Positions 25,139 to 33,648 are shown, counted from the stretch's first letter. The stretch: 64,000 nucleotides of DNA from CAWVSB01 sp036960375 (GCA_036960375.1 JBALVY010000001.1:682001-746000); one strand, 5' to 3'. Made by a program: numbers and translations. The notes: generated from the sequence alone by a model not told the origin.

Positions 25139-25759
25139 ATGCTTAGAAAGATTGCTACGATGATTACATTATTGCTGCTTAGCCATCCGGTTAGCGCGGC
25201 CTGCGATTGCCAGTGGCAGGGACCTTTTAGTTGGTTGGTTGATGAGTCGGACACGATTATTCATGGTGAGGTGGTGTCTCACAAGGGGAATTCCTTCGAT
25301 ATTTGGGTCGAGACCGTCCTCAAAGGCAGGGAGTTTCAGGAAGTCGTTCGTCTGTGGGGTACAATGGGCGACGATTGTCGGGCAGAGGTAAAAGATTTCC
25401 CTTTTGCGACTCACTGGGTGTTCGCGCTGCGCAAGATTAAACACATACCTGACGGCGGTTTTAATCCCTCTACCCCTAATATTAGTTTTGGTCGCGTAGG
25501 TGATTACGAGCTGCTGCGTTGTGGCGCATACTGGTTAAAGGCTGAAGGCGATAAGGTCAGCGGCAATATCACCTCTATCTTTGATTGGGATTATGCGCCT
25601 GCTATGACCCCGATACCCATATTACTGTTGCAAGATTTTATCGATGGTAAAGCAAATTACGCCGATATTATTACTGTGAGTCAGGAAGTCACAAGCCCAG
25701 AGGTGATGTTGCGTCAGTCTAAGAAAGAATTGGGTATTGGCGACGAGTGGGATCACTAA
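25139..25759 (+). CDS. Exported cysteine-containing protein, TIMP-like N-terminus, unknown function
   Basis: 206 residues from ATG 25139, which follows a GGTGGA site; an upstream in-frame TTG at 25112 is less likely. A signal peptide (about 1-20, ending VSA) leads to a mature protein starting ACDCQWQGPF. A Cys-X-Cys start followed by a short region and DTIIHGEVVSHKGNSFDIWVETVLKG resembles the N-terminal fold of TIMP-like/netrin-like domains; two more cysteines lie near residues 81 and 127. It should be periplasmic or secreted. It lies 47 bp after trpC on the same strand but has no obvious link to tryptophan. The function is unknown. Confidence 0.6.
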   Translation: MLRKIATMITLLLLSHPVSAACDCQWQGPFSWLVDESDTIIHGEVVSHKGNSFDIWVETVLKGREFQEVVRLWGTMGDDCRAEVKDFPFATHWVFALRKIKHIPDGGFNPSTPNISFGRVGDYELLRCGAYWLKAEGDKVSGNITSIFDWDYAPAMTPIPILLLQDFIDGKANYADIITVSQEVTSPEVMLRQSKKELGIGDEWDH

Positions 25760-25804
25760 TGTTTTTCTAAACAGGGGTTTTGTCGTTGATGTATAGAGAA
25801 GAAT

Positions 25805-25829
25805 TGGGCCCGGCATGGAGTCGGGCCCA
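25805..25829. terminator. Bidirectional terminator-like hairpin
   Basis: An 8-bp perfect stem (TGGGCCCG with CGGGCCCA) closes a loop of nine bases, between two convergent genes ending at 25759 and 25836. On the plus strand it is followed by GTTTGATT, on the minus strand by ATTCTTCTC. The T tract is short, but the position between converging stops supports a shared terminator. Confidence 0.6.
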
Positions 25830-25835
25830 GTTTGA

Positions 25836-26657
25836 TTAAGGCATTGAAGCGATCCAGCCGCTATTTTCAAACCATTTCTTGTGCAGTTGGCCAGTCAAAC
25901 CCATTTTTTCAAAAGTCCTCAGGTAGTTGCTTACCAGATTTTCGAACTGTTGGTCGCCGCTAGCGATAGCGATACCTACAGGGGCAATTGACATAGGCTG
26001 TGCAAGTGTTGCAAGGCCTGCGTCCGGGTTGCGTAAAATAGATAGCTTGCAAACAGGCATATCGGCAACCATGGCTTCTGCTTCACCAGAGATCAGTAAT
26101 TGAATACCCTCCTCATAGTTGGCGATGGTCTTTAAGCTTGCTTCGGGTAGATTGCGCGTTACGAAAGTAGCACTGGTTGAGCCTTCGAGAGCTAACAGAC
26201 GCATCTTGGCATTATTGAAATCTGCCCCGCTGGTCACAGTACTCATAACAGCGTTGGTAGATAACATGGACTTACCTGACAGAGTATAGGGCCCTATAAA
26301 GTTGGCCTGCTTGGTACGCTCCGGGGTTATTTCCATGCCTGACATAATCATGTCGGCTTTGCCGCTCTGCAGTGCTGCCATCAGTTCGCCAAAGGGCAGC
26401 TGCACAATTTCCAGTTTTACCTGCATGGCGGCTGCCATGGCATTAGCCAAGTCCACATCGTAACCCATAGGGGCTTTACTGCGGTTGAGCGTGTTAAATG
26501 GAGGTTGGTCGGCAGACATCGCGACTTTTAATACGCCGTTTTCTATTACACGGTCCAGTACAGGGCTGGCGGCAAATGATAGAGTGGAAAGGCAGAGAGC
26601 CAGTAGCCCGGCTAATACTAGCCTGGCTGGTTTAAAGCGATCGAAAAACTTGCGCAT
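25836..26657 (-). CDS. Extracellular solute-binding protein, family 3 (orphan)
   Basis: 273 residues. A signal peptide (about 1-29, ending LSFA) is followed by a family 3 solute-binding domain: NGVLKVAMSADQPPFN, GYDVDLANAMAAAM, MIMSGMEITPERTKQANFIGPY, and a C-terminal LRTFEKMGLTGQLHKKWF. Such periplasmic proteins bind amino acids or related small polar compounds for ABC importers. I chose ATG 26657 with GAGGA upstream; an in-frame TTG at 26672 gives an unlikely longer N-terminus. No permease or ATPase gene is adjacent, so it either serves a distant transporter or acts as a sensor-type protein. Confidence 0.82.
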   Translation of the reverse strand: MRKFFDRFKPARLVLAGLLALCLSTLSFAASPVLDRVIENGVLKVAMSADQPPFNTLNRSKAPMGYDVDLANAMAAAMQVKLEIVQLPFGELMAALQSGKADMIMSGMEITPERTKQANFIGPYTLSGKSMLSTNAVMSTVTSGADFNNAKMRLLALEGSTSATFVTRNLPEASLKTIANYEEGIQLLISGEAEAMVADMPVCKLSILRNPDAGLATLAQPMSIAPVGIAIASGDQQFENLVSNYLRTFEKMGLTGQLHKKWFENSGWIASMP

Positions 26658-27009
26658 ATATGACATCCTCAAAGGTTTTGTTGTTTTAAGCTAAAAGCCT
26701 AAATTTGCTTGGACGCCAAGAATAGGGCGCTTGATATCAAAAGTCTATGAATACTGCGCCTGTACGGCTGAGTAATATTTATCGGGGGTACGCGATCCAG
26801 GAATCCTACCAGGGCCTGGGCGCTGTCGCAGAGTAGGGTTAATACGCTGGAAGTACATTGCGCGCAATGTAATAAAGAGCTATCATTAAATGTAGTTAGT
26901 TAAGGGAATCGCAATTGGCGCTGTGTATGTATGGTCTGTGGCGTTGGTCGATATCAACTAAGTTTATAAGTATTTTGTGCATAATTAGGTGGTCTGAGTA
27001 AGGATGACA
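26658..27009. other. Divergent intergenic region between solute-binding gene and OhrR-like gene
   Basis: About 350 bp without a supportable gene. It must hold promoters for both divergent genes. Its one striking element is the 18-bp palindrome at 26854-26871. I see no tRNA, hairpin with T-run or small frame with a ribosome site. Confidence 0.5.
26854..26871. promoter_or_regulatory. Perfect 18-bp palindrome, candidate MarR/OhrR-family operator
   Basis: TACATTGCGCGCAATGTA reads the same on both strands. It lies 138 bp upstream of the OhrR-like gene start and about 197 bp from the divergent solute-binding gene. MarR-family regulators bind palindromes of about this length and often sit next to their own operator. 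The link to the neighbouring regulator is inference. Confidence 0.5.
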
Positions 27010-27462
27010 ATGACATCAGCAAGTGAATGCTTCCCCCAGTTACAGCTCGAAAACCAGATTTGTTTCCCCCTGTACAGCGCCGCCAATGCGGTTGTCAGGG
27101 CCTACCGTCCTTTACTGGACGAACTGGATATCACTTATCTACAGTACATCGTGCTCATGGTGCTGTGGCAGGAGAACAGCCTGAACGTCAAGGAGTTGGG
27201 GCAGCGACTAAACCTGGATTCCGGCACCCTGACACCTCTCCTCAAGCGCCTCGAGGGCAAAGGTTTTGTTGAACGCCGGCGCGGCCAGCAAGATGAGCGC
27301 GTACGGGTCATTACTATCACAAAACAGGGTATGGCACTGCGGGAGCGGGCCAGCGAGGTGCCGCAAAAGCTGGTCTGTAGCGTCGGTTTATCCCCGACAA
27401 AAGGCAAAGAGCTTAAAAAGCTGTGTGAGGAATTACTAGAAGCGCTGAATAAGCAGAGCTGA
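27010..27462 (+). CDS. MarR-family regulator, OhrR-like
   Basis: 150 residues from ATG 27010, which has AAGGA five nt upstream; ATG 27004 two codons earlier is possible. It is a winged-helix MarR protein: LDITYLQYIVLMVLWQENS, recognition region GTLTPLLKRLEGKGFVERRR, and the wing DERVRVITITKQG. The N-terminal ENQICFPLYSAANAV carries the cysteine that in OhrR senses organic peroxides. OhrR usually sits beside ohr, but no ohr is adjacent; the OsmC-family protein at 37497 is more than 10 kb away. A palindrome upstream may be its operator. Confidence 0.83.
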   Translation: MTSASECFPQLQLENQICFPLYSAANAVVRAYRPLLDELDITYLQYIVLMVLWQENSLNVKELGQRLNLDSGTLTPLLKRLEGKGFVERRRGQQDERVRVITITKQGMALRERASEVPQKLVCSVGLSPTKGKELKKLCEELLEALNKQS

Positions 27463-27786
27463 CCCGCTGTTTTCGAAAGCCTGTAGCTATATATATCATG
27501 CGATATAAGGTTGTACACAATATAATAGTATGCCACTATGCGGTATAACTAAACAGACCAGTAACAACTGGAGCAAAATTGCCGTGAGAAATTTAGCTAG
27601 TCTGATACTCATCTTTGGCAGCGATTTGGCATTAGCAGCCGAAGCTTCCGCAAAAAAACCGACGCGCTCTGCGGCGGACTCTACACCCCCAAGTCACTGG
27701 AAGTGGCAAGTCTGAAAGCGCTGACTGGGCAGCCAACAGTAATCCATTATTCATAACCGATAAACACTATAAAGGGCAGATTAATT
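27463..27786 (+). other. Intergenic region upstream of TonB-dependent receptor
   Basis: 324 bp between the regulator and the receptor gene. The first part (27480-27560) is AT-rich with several TATA-like strings, for example CTATATATATCATG and ACAATATAATAG, and may hold the receptor promoter, but no -35/-10 pair with normal spacing convinces me. A weak inverted repeat ATATC-ATGC-GATAT lies near 27491-27504. The second part contains a short exported-type frame (27584-27715). Confidence 0.4.
27584..27715 (+). CDS. Possible small exported peptide upstream of TonB receptor
   Basis: A 43-residue frame starts at GTG 27584, with GGAG ten nt upstream. The first 18 residues (VRNLASLILIFGSDLALA) look like a signal peptide with an ALA-A cleavage site, followed by a basic tail ending SHWKWQV. 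It could be a real secreted peptide, or the decayed start of an exported protein. It lies 71 bp before the TonB-dependent receptor on the same strand. Support is only composition and position. Confidence 0.25.
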   Translation: MRNLASLILIFGSDLALAAEASAKKPTRSAADSTPPSHWKWQV

Positions 27787-30123
27787 ATGATTTCTAAATA
27801 CCCAAGACTTGTTCGCACCCCGCTCTACGCAGCCATTGTCAGTGGCTCACTGTTTCTGGCCGGAACGGCCCAGGCTCTAATGTTAGAGGAGGTTGTGGTA
27901 ACAGCACAGAAAAGAACCGAGAGCCTGCAGGATGTCCCCATCTCCATTACCGCCGTCTCCGGTGCAAAAATGACGGAAAATAATCTCTTCAAGATTGAAG
28001 ACCTGCAAGCCTATGTTCCCAACCTGTCCATGACCGAAACGGGCATCAGCACACAGATTTATATTCGCGGTATCGGCACGGGTAACAACATAGGCTTCGA
28101 GCAGTCGGTGGGTACTTATGTCGATGGTATTTACTACGGCCGCCAGCAGTTGCTGCGCATGCCTTTCCTTGACCTGGAACGAATCGAAGTCCTGCGTGGC
28201 CCCCAGAGTATTCTGTTTGGCAAGAACAGTATTGCGGGCGCCATGAGCATGACGACTGCTAAACCCAGTGATGAACTGGAAGGCCGAGTTTCGGTTAACT
28301 ATTCTCCCGATGGCGATATCACCGAGTTTACTGGCATGATCTCTGGGCCCTTGACCGATACTCTGTCCGGTCGACTGGTTGCTCGCAAATATGATGAAAA
28401 GGGTTGGATGGAGAATACCCTCACCGGAGCAGATGAACTGGAGCGCGACGATACGGCGATCCGGGGCTCCCTGCGTTGGGATGCTACCGAGAATCTGCGC
28501 ATTGATTTCAAGGCCGAGTGGGATGAATTCAGTTCCACCGGTCGCCAGATAGAAATTGTACAGGACGACCCCGCCCTGGCCGGCGCTCCAATCCCCGGCG
28601 CTACGTTTGCCCAGATCCTGGGTTTATTGGGCTACCCTGATGCGATCACCGAGGTAAGCCAGAATAATAAGCGGCAGGCCGATACCGGTGACAGCAGCCA
28701 TAATGAAGTTCAGAATTACACCCTGAATATTGATTATGCTATCGGTGATATGACCTTGACCGCGGTATCCGGGTTCGTCACCTATGAGCTCGATGATCTT
28801 TATGACCTTGATTTCGTGGGTGCACCCGTATTCGAAGGTCCGGGTAAAGAAGATTACGACCAGTTTTCTCAAGAGATTCGCCTTGTTTCGCCCGGTGGTC
28901 AAACCATCGACTGGATAGCGGGTGGGTTCTACCAGACCAGCGAGCTCGTATACACTGGACCTGTCGTCATTTTCGAAAATAGCGTACTCGGATCTGTTGA
29001 TCCGGGCCTGGCGCCAATTCTGGGGACGACGCGGAAAAATGAATACACAGCCGATTCCGACCTGTGGGCGGTTTTCGCCCAAGCGACCTGGAACTTCACT
29101 GATTCCTGGAGCCTGACATTAGGCGGGCGCTACACCTCGGAAGAAAAGCAGGCCACTCGGGAGATGAACATCCTCGACACTGATACGGGTGAGATTACGA
29201 CTAATCCCTTAGCGGGGCCCGTCTGGACAATTGCCCTGGGCGTTGAGAACGAGCAGTTCACAGGGCACTCGCTGGCCGGTACACGTGACGAGTCAGTGTT
29301 CACACCGCTGGTGAACCTGCAGTGGCAAGCCAACGATGAGATGATGGTCTACGCATCGTGGAGCTCCGGCTTTAAATCCGGTGGTTTCGACGCCTTGGCT
29401 AACGTTGTTAGTTCCTGGGAGTTCGAAGAAGAGGAAGCAACCACCTATGAACTGGGCGCCAAGACGACCTGGCTGGATGGCGCCGCTGAACTGAATGTTG
29501 CCCTGTATCGCACCGAATATGACAATCTTCAGGTATCCCAGTTTGACGGCAATCTAGGTTTTACGGTGGGTAACGCGAAGGAAACGCTGGTACAGGGAAT
29601 CGAACTCGAGGGCCGCTGGGCGCTGACGCAAAATCTCACCATGGGCTATGGCCTGGCCTTTCTTGATCATGAATACAAAGATTTCCGCAACGGCAACTGC
29701 TACAACCGGCAGGAACCGGATGGCGATGTGGTCGGTGGCGTTCCGTTGTGTGACTATACCGGCAAGAGAGGACAGTACACACCGAAGTGGACTGGCAATC
29801 TCAGCTTTACTCATATCCTGCCACTGGCTGGTGAACTGGACCTGCAAACCGGGTTTGATGTGAGCTATAAGGGCGAGCAGAATACCCACGTAAATCTGGA
29901 CCCGCAGTGGGAAGTTGACGCGCTGACCCAAATGAATTTCCGTATTGGCTTATATAGCTCGAACTGGAATGTAGCAGTATTGGTGCAGAACTTGTCTGAT
30001 GATCAGCAATATTCCTATGTGGGTAATACGCCGCTGTCGGCAAGTATTTTCGGCACCAACACCTTTTACAGCTTTATGGGCCGTCCTCGCACGACCTACT
30101 TGCAGGCGACTTATAACTTCTAG
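27787..30123 (+). CDS. TonB-dependent outer-membrane receptor
   Basis: 778 residues. A long signal peptide (about 1-30, ending TAQA) is followed by the TonB box region LEEVVVTAQKRTESLQDVPI, a plug domain (about 45-160, with LERIEVLRGPQSILFGKNSIAG), and a 22-strand-type barrel ending in YLQATYNF, a typical C-terminal aromatic. The TAQKR box and QDVPISITAVSG pattern belong to the large subgroup common in marine and sphingomonad-like bacteria, often annotated as siderophore receptors though ligands vary. No TonB/ExbBD genes are adjacent. It may be controlled by the upstream OhrR-like regulator, which is only a guess from position. The substrate is unknown. Confidence 0.93.
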   Translation: MISKYPRLVRTPLYAAIVSGSLFLAGTAQALMLEEVVVTAQKRTESLQDVPISITAVSGAKMTENNLFKIEDLQAYVPNLSMTETGISTQIYIRGIGTGNNIGFEQSVGTYVDGIYYGRQQLLRMPFLDLERIEVLRGPQSILFGKNSIAGAMSMTTAKPSDELEGRVSVNYSPDGDITEFTGMISGPLTDTLSGRLVARKYDEKGWMENTLTGADELERDDTAIRGSLRWDATENLRIDFKAEWDEFSSTGRQIEIVQDDPALAGAPIPGATFAQILGLLGYPDAITEVSQNNKRQADTGDSSHNEVQNYTLNIDYAIGDMTLTAVSGFVTYELDDLYDLDFVGAPVFEGPGKEDYDQFSQEIRLVSPGGQTIDWIAGGFYQTSELVYTGPVVIFENSVLGSVDPGLAPILGTTRKNEYTADSDLWAVFAQATWNFTDSWSLTLGGRYTSEEKQATREMNILDTDTGEITTNPLAGPVWTIALGVENEQFTGHSLAGTRDESVFTPLVNLQWQANDEMMVYASWSSGFKSGGFDALANVVSSWEFEEEEATTYELGAKTTWLDGAAELNVALYRTEYDNLQVSQFDGNLGFTVGNAKETLVQGIELEGRWALTQNLTMGYGLAFLDHEYKDFRNGNCYNRQEPDGDVVGGVPLCDYTGKRGQYTPKWTGNLSFTHILPLAGELDLQTGFDVSYKGEQNTHVNLDPQWEVDALTQMNFRIGLYSSNWNVAVLVQNLSDDQQYSYVGNTPLSASIFGTNTFYSFMGRPRTTYLQATYNF

Positions 30124-30146
30124 TTGCTGTTCTAGCTTGTTACTCA

Positions 30147-30173
30147 AAGGGCGACCCACCGTGGGTTGCCCTT
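30147..30173. terminator. Bidirectional terminator-like hairpin after TonB receptor
   Basis: A 12-bp stem with one G-T pair (AAGGGCGACCCA with TGGGTTGCCCTT) and a three-base loop lies between the receptor stop (30123) and the convergent phosphoesterase stop (30190). It is the strongest hairpin seen between genes in this window. T tracts are short on both sides. Confidence 0.65.
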
Positions 30174-30189
30174 ACATATTCCAGACAAT

Positions 30190-31323
30190 TTAAATATCCA
30201 GCCAAAATTCTGCGGCGGGTGTCTGCTGATGGATATCAAATATCTTGATATAGGTGCCATCGCCGGTAATAGCCAGCTCCATGAAACCCTCCTGTGACAG
30301 AGCAAAGCGGTTGTTTTTGTTGTGCCATACGCCACTGATTTTATTGCTATTACCTGCGCCGCTTACCAGATTGTAGCTGGCGCCGATGCCCGCTGGCGGC
30401 TTAAATAGCTGCAAGCTGTGCTCGTGGCCCGAGGCGTGAATAACCCGGTCGTATTTCGCCATAATAGCAGTGACTTTAGCAACGTAGTTGTCGTAATCCG
30501 GATGGCCTATGTCCTGATTCATGTCGAAAAATAAATCGATAGCATTAATGAAGAACCAATAGGAAAAATGAGTCATATAGCCGCCGTGTTGACCCATGGT
30601 CTCCATGGGATGGTGTTGGGCGGTAATGATCAGGTTGTCGGGGTGTTCGGCACGAATGCGGGCTATCTCTGCGTCAAGCTTGGCATAAGCGGGAGCGGTT
30701 GTTTTTGCGTCGTTCTGAATCAGCCATTCTGAATCGACAAATACCAGACTCACACCAGGGAAATCGGCTGACTCCGGCAGTGGCGGCTGTCCTGGTTGAT
30801 GAGGTCTGAAGGCTACTGGTGCATTGTTTTTAATCGCGTATTCACCAACATGGCGCGCCTGACTTGCGACTTCTGTGGCATACCAATCATGATTTCCGGG
30901 TACCAGGAACATTTGCGCATTGGACACTTTGGCGACTTTCAGCTGTGACTCAAGAAAGGAAATACTTTCCAGCTGGTCTTCATCCCAGTCTTCTTGACCT
31001 TCTTCCTTTTGTGGGTAACCTTGCATGTAAATGTTGTCGCCCAGCGCAATGACTACCGTTTTTTCAGGGCTTATAGAAGCGCGTTCGGCAACCTTGGCCA
31101 TACTGGCCTGCCAGGGTTCGGTAGTGGAGTGGCCGGCGTCGCCATAAACAACAATACGTTGAATAATGTCTGCTTCAGCGGGCGCAGGCGCAGTAGATTC
31201 ATCATGCAGGTCTATATAAGCCGTATCGTGGTTATCGGCGTACTGAGGGTTGATGTATATCGCCAGTGCCAGTATGGCGATAATTGCCAGTAGTGTTAAT
31301 CCGACTCGTTTGAATATTTTCAT
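30190..31323 (-). CDS. Calcineurin-like metallophosphoesterase, membrane-anchored or exported
   Basis: 377 residues. An N-terminal hydrophobic segment (about 8-25) is a signal anchor or signal peptide. The metallophosphoesterase motifs appear in order: GDAGHST near 81, ALGDNIYMQG near 115, VPGNHDWY near 163, AQHHPME near 255 and ASGHEHSLQ near 317. These bind two metal ions for phosphate ester hydrolysis, probably in the periplasm. The substrate is unknown. It converges with the TonB receptor and shares a hairpin terminator with it, so coupling between the two is not implied. The ATG 31323 start gives a normal signal sequence. Confidence 0.85.
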   Translation of the reverse strand: MKIFKRVGLTLLAIIAILALAIYINPQYADNHDTAYIDLHDESTAPAPAEADIIQRIVVYGDAGHSTTEPWQASMAKVAERASISPEKTVVIALGDNIYMQGYPQKEEGQEDWDEDQLESISFLESQLKVAKVSNAQMFLVPGNHDWYATEVASQARHVGEYAIKNNAPVAFRPHQPGQPPLPESADFPGVSLVFVDSEWLIQNDAKTTAPAYAKLDAEIARIRAEHPDNLIITAQHHPMETMGQHGGYMTHFSYWFFINAIDLFFDMNQDIGHPDYDNYVAKVTAIMAKYDRVIHASGHEHSLQLFKPPAGIGASYNLVSGAGNSNKISGVWHNKNNRFALSQEGFMELAITGDGTYIKIFDIHQQTPAAEFWLDI

Positions 31324-31610
31324 GGGTAAATGTCTGACTCGCGATGATGATAGAGCTGCATATCCTAGCGGCTGTCGCTGAATTTGTCCCTTGCGGCTAG
31401 TTAATTTTAGTCTTCAGATACCAATCATAGTCCATATCACAGTTAGTAGGGCTTTCCAGCCAAGGCGAGCGATTCTTGTATTGCGGAAGACGTGCTGGTG
31501 GCCTGCTATTTAATAAGATTATCGGTGGGACAGTCCCATTGTTACCAATAATTGAGTTGTCAGTGAAACAGGCAGCTTTACACTCTGGCCAATCAAATAC
31601 GGGAGGCTAT
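31324..31610. other. Divergent intergenic region, phosphoesterase / SDR genes
   Basis: 287 bp with no supportable gene. A plus-strand frame continues upstream of the SDR start but has no ribosome site and no family-like sequence. Promoters for both divergent genes should be here; none stands out. Confidence 0.4.
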
Positions 31611-32381
31611 ATGGCTTTTGAAGGAAAGGTAGTACTTATTACGGGTGGCGGCAGTGGCATGGGTCAGCTGGCGGCACGCATAATGTCTGAGCAAGGCAAG
31701 TCTGTGGCAATTTTTGACGTCAATGCCGAGGGTATGGCAAAGACTGCTGAAGGCTATGAGAATATCCATGCCTGGGCAGTTGATATGTCTGATGCGGCGG
31801 CAGTAAAGGCCGCAGTGGTAGAGGTGGAAGCCCAGCTTGGACCTGTCGACAGACTCTACAATGCCGCGGCTATAATGCCCTTTGGCGCCTTGCTGGATAT
31901 GGATGCCAAAGCCACTATGCGAATGATGGATATTAACTATGGTGGGTTGGTGAATATAACGCACGCGGTATTGCCTGGAATGGTAGAGCGTAGGCGCGGC
32001 GATTTCATCAGTTTTGCCTCTGTGGCGGGTCTGATACCGACCATGCTCACTGGCGCGTATTCTGCCAGCAAGGCGGCTACCGCGTTTTACACTGAAATTC
32101 TGTATCACGAGAATATTCAATCCGGCGTACGTTTTGCTTGTGTCTGTCCGCCGCCGGTGGCAACACCTTTGTTGCAGCAGGGGCGCGATACGGTATGGCC
32201 AAAAATGCTGGATCAGTCCAAAACAATCGAACCAAAAGAGGTCTTGCAAGCAATAGAGCGAGACCTGGACAAAGGCGTATTCTGGGTATTTCCAAACTCA
32301 CAGGCCCGTCTCGGCTCAAGAATGAGGCGTTTTTTACCCGGTTTGGTATGGAAACAGTGTCATACGGTTGAGGGGCGCTAA
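31611..32381 (+). CDS. Short-chain dehydrogenase/reductase
   Basis: 256 residues from ATG 31611, chosen because GGGAGG lies six nt upstream and family homology starts there; a longer in-frame start exists at 31476 but adds non-family sequence. Classical SDR motifs: TGGGSGMG at 11-18 for NAD(P) binding, NAAA in the DRLYNAAAIMPFG region, catalytic serine in FASVAG, and YSASK with Tyr150 and Lys154. It is an oxidoreductase of unknown substrate in the cytoplasm. It is followed after 271 bp by the hemerythrin-hydrolase group on the same strand, which could suggest a lipid or alcohol substrate. Confidence 0.9.
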   Translation: MAFEGKVVLITGGGSGMGQLAARIMSEQGKSVAIFDVNAEGMAKTAEGYENIHAWAVDMSDAAAVKAAVVEVEAQLGPVDRLYNAAAIMPFGALLDMDAKATMRMMDINYGGLVNITHAVLPGMVERRRGDFISFASVAGLIPTMLTGAYSASKAATAFYTEILYHENIQSGVRFACVCPPPVATPLLQQGRDTVWPKMLDQSKTIEPKEVLQAIERDLDKGVFWVFPNSQARLGSRMRRFLPGLVWKQCHTVEGR

Positions 32382-32484
32382 TAAATCGCGGGTTTGATGG
32401 TCTGGGCGGGGCGCCACTGGGTCGCTTCGGGCAGGCCATATGACGGCGTCTACAGAGCTACTGAATAGAGTAATTAGGTAGAAA

Positions 32485-32513
32485 TTGCACCCTAAATGCA
32501 CAAAATTTAATCT
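32485..32513 (+). promoter_or_regulatory. Candidate sigma-70 promoter for hemerythrin-like operon
   Basis: TTGCAC (32485-32490) and TAATCT (32508-32513) are separated by 17 bp, a canonical arrangement with imperfect boxes. It would give a leader of about 135 nt before the gene at 32653. The rest of the 32382-32652 gap shows no gene. Confidence 0.35.
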
Positions 32514-32652
32514 CTGATTTTGCATCAAAATCGTGCAACAATGAATTTGTGATCAACCCCGCAGGGCGGTTTATTCGTTACTCTGCTGCAAGTTGACGAT
32601 TTTAGTCACAAGTGTCCTTGTTCTACACCTGGGCAATAGATCGGAGAATACG

Positions 32653-33648
32653 ATGGCCGGCAAAAAGGCTAGCGCCGCCAAGGCTAAAACAAAGAATCCT
32701 TCGGTGGATACATCGAAGCTCATACAGCGACCGCGTATTGTGCAGGCCTTGCACAGTGAACATATCTATATGTCTAATTTGCTGGATGCTCTAGAGGAGC
32801 AAACCACGGTCATGGTAGACGGTGGTGACGTTGATATTAATCTTATCCTTGATATCGTTCATTACATGAAGAGTTTTCCGGATCGTTTCCATCATCCGCG
32901 TGAAGATATTATGTATGAGGTCTTGGCTCGTCGAGAAAACAGTATTCGAGCGCTGTTACTTAATTTACGCGGCGAGCATCCCAAGCTCGAAGTATTAGCA
33001 GAAGATGTGGTCGATATTATCGAGGATGTACGTCTTTTACCTACCTCGATGAAAAAACAGCGTGCTAAAGAGTTGTGTGATGAATATACGGCCATGCTCC
33101 GTCATCATATGGATCAGGAAGAGGCGGGTGTTTTCCCGATCGCGGCAGAAGTACTAACTCAAAGAGACTGGGATGAAATCGAAGAGCTTACTGCGCGTTA
33201 CGAATCCATGCCGATCGATCAGGAGGTCAAGGACAAGCTTGCCTCGGTCAGGCGCAAATTTCGAGGCTCAGTGGAAGACGCCAGAGAAGACTTACTGTTA
33301 ATCGATTTTGTGAGTACCACTGCACTGATGGAAACTGCAGGCGCTTTGGCCAAAGGACTATCGGAAATCGGTGATGCTCTGAGTCAGGGTGTCGATGCTA
33401 GCTGGAGCAGCTATACCGGGGCGTTGAAGTCACTGTTGCCAGGAGAGAAACCAGAAAAGTCAGATGACAGCCCCTGGGGTGATGTCTGGACTACTTTTAA
33501 AGGCGGGGTGAGTCAGGTAGGTAATGCCTCTCGCAGCATGAGTGAACAAAGCGCGCGGCCTTCCTTGAATAGTTGGCGCTTGATAAAACGTGTCGTCGGC
33601 TCACCAGAGACGCAAAACGGCGAATCCACAAATCGGGGGGATAGCTGA
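32653..33648 (+). CDS. Hemerythrin HHE-domain protein
   Basis: 331 residues from ATG 32653 (preceded by TCGGAGAATACG); an upstream in-frame start at 32593 adds no conserved sequence. A basic head (1-15) precedes a hemerythrin-type four-helix domain, with iron-ligand candidates in HSEHIYMSNLL (His34, His37), FHHPREDIMYE (about 80-90) and RHHMDQEEAGVFP (about 155-167). Such domains bind a di-iron centre and sense or carry oxygen or nitric oxide. The C-terminal third (about 215-331) is a low-similarity tail of unknown role. The stop overlaps the next start (TGATG at 33646-33650), so it is coupled to the hydrolase gene. Confidence 0.82.
   Translation: MAGKKASAAKAKTKNPSVDTSKLIQRPRIVQALHSEHIYMSNLLDALEEQTTVMVDGGDVDINLILDIVHYMKSFPDRFHHPREDIMYEVLARRENSIRALLLNLRGEHPKLEVLAEDVVDIIEDVRLLPTSMKKQRAKELCDEYTAMLRHHMDQEEAGVFPIAAEVLTQRDWDEIEELTARYESMPIDQEVKDKLASVRRKFRGSVEDAREDLLLIDFVSTTALMETAGALAKGLSEIGDALSQGVDASWSSYTGALKSLLPGEKPEKSDDSPWGDVWTTFKGGVSQVGNASRSMSEQSARPSLNSWRLIKRVVGSPETQNGESTNRGDS

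Noticed and set aside
32077..32439. Minus-strand frame overlapping the SDR gene 3' end
   Set aside because: It is antisense to conserved SDR sequence and has no ribosome site; the proline/arginine-rich translation is typical of shadow frames.
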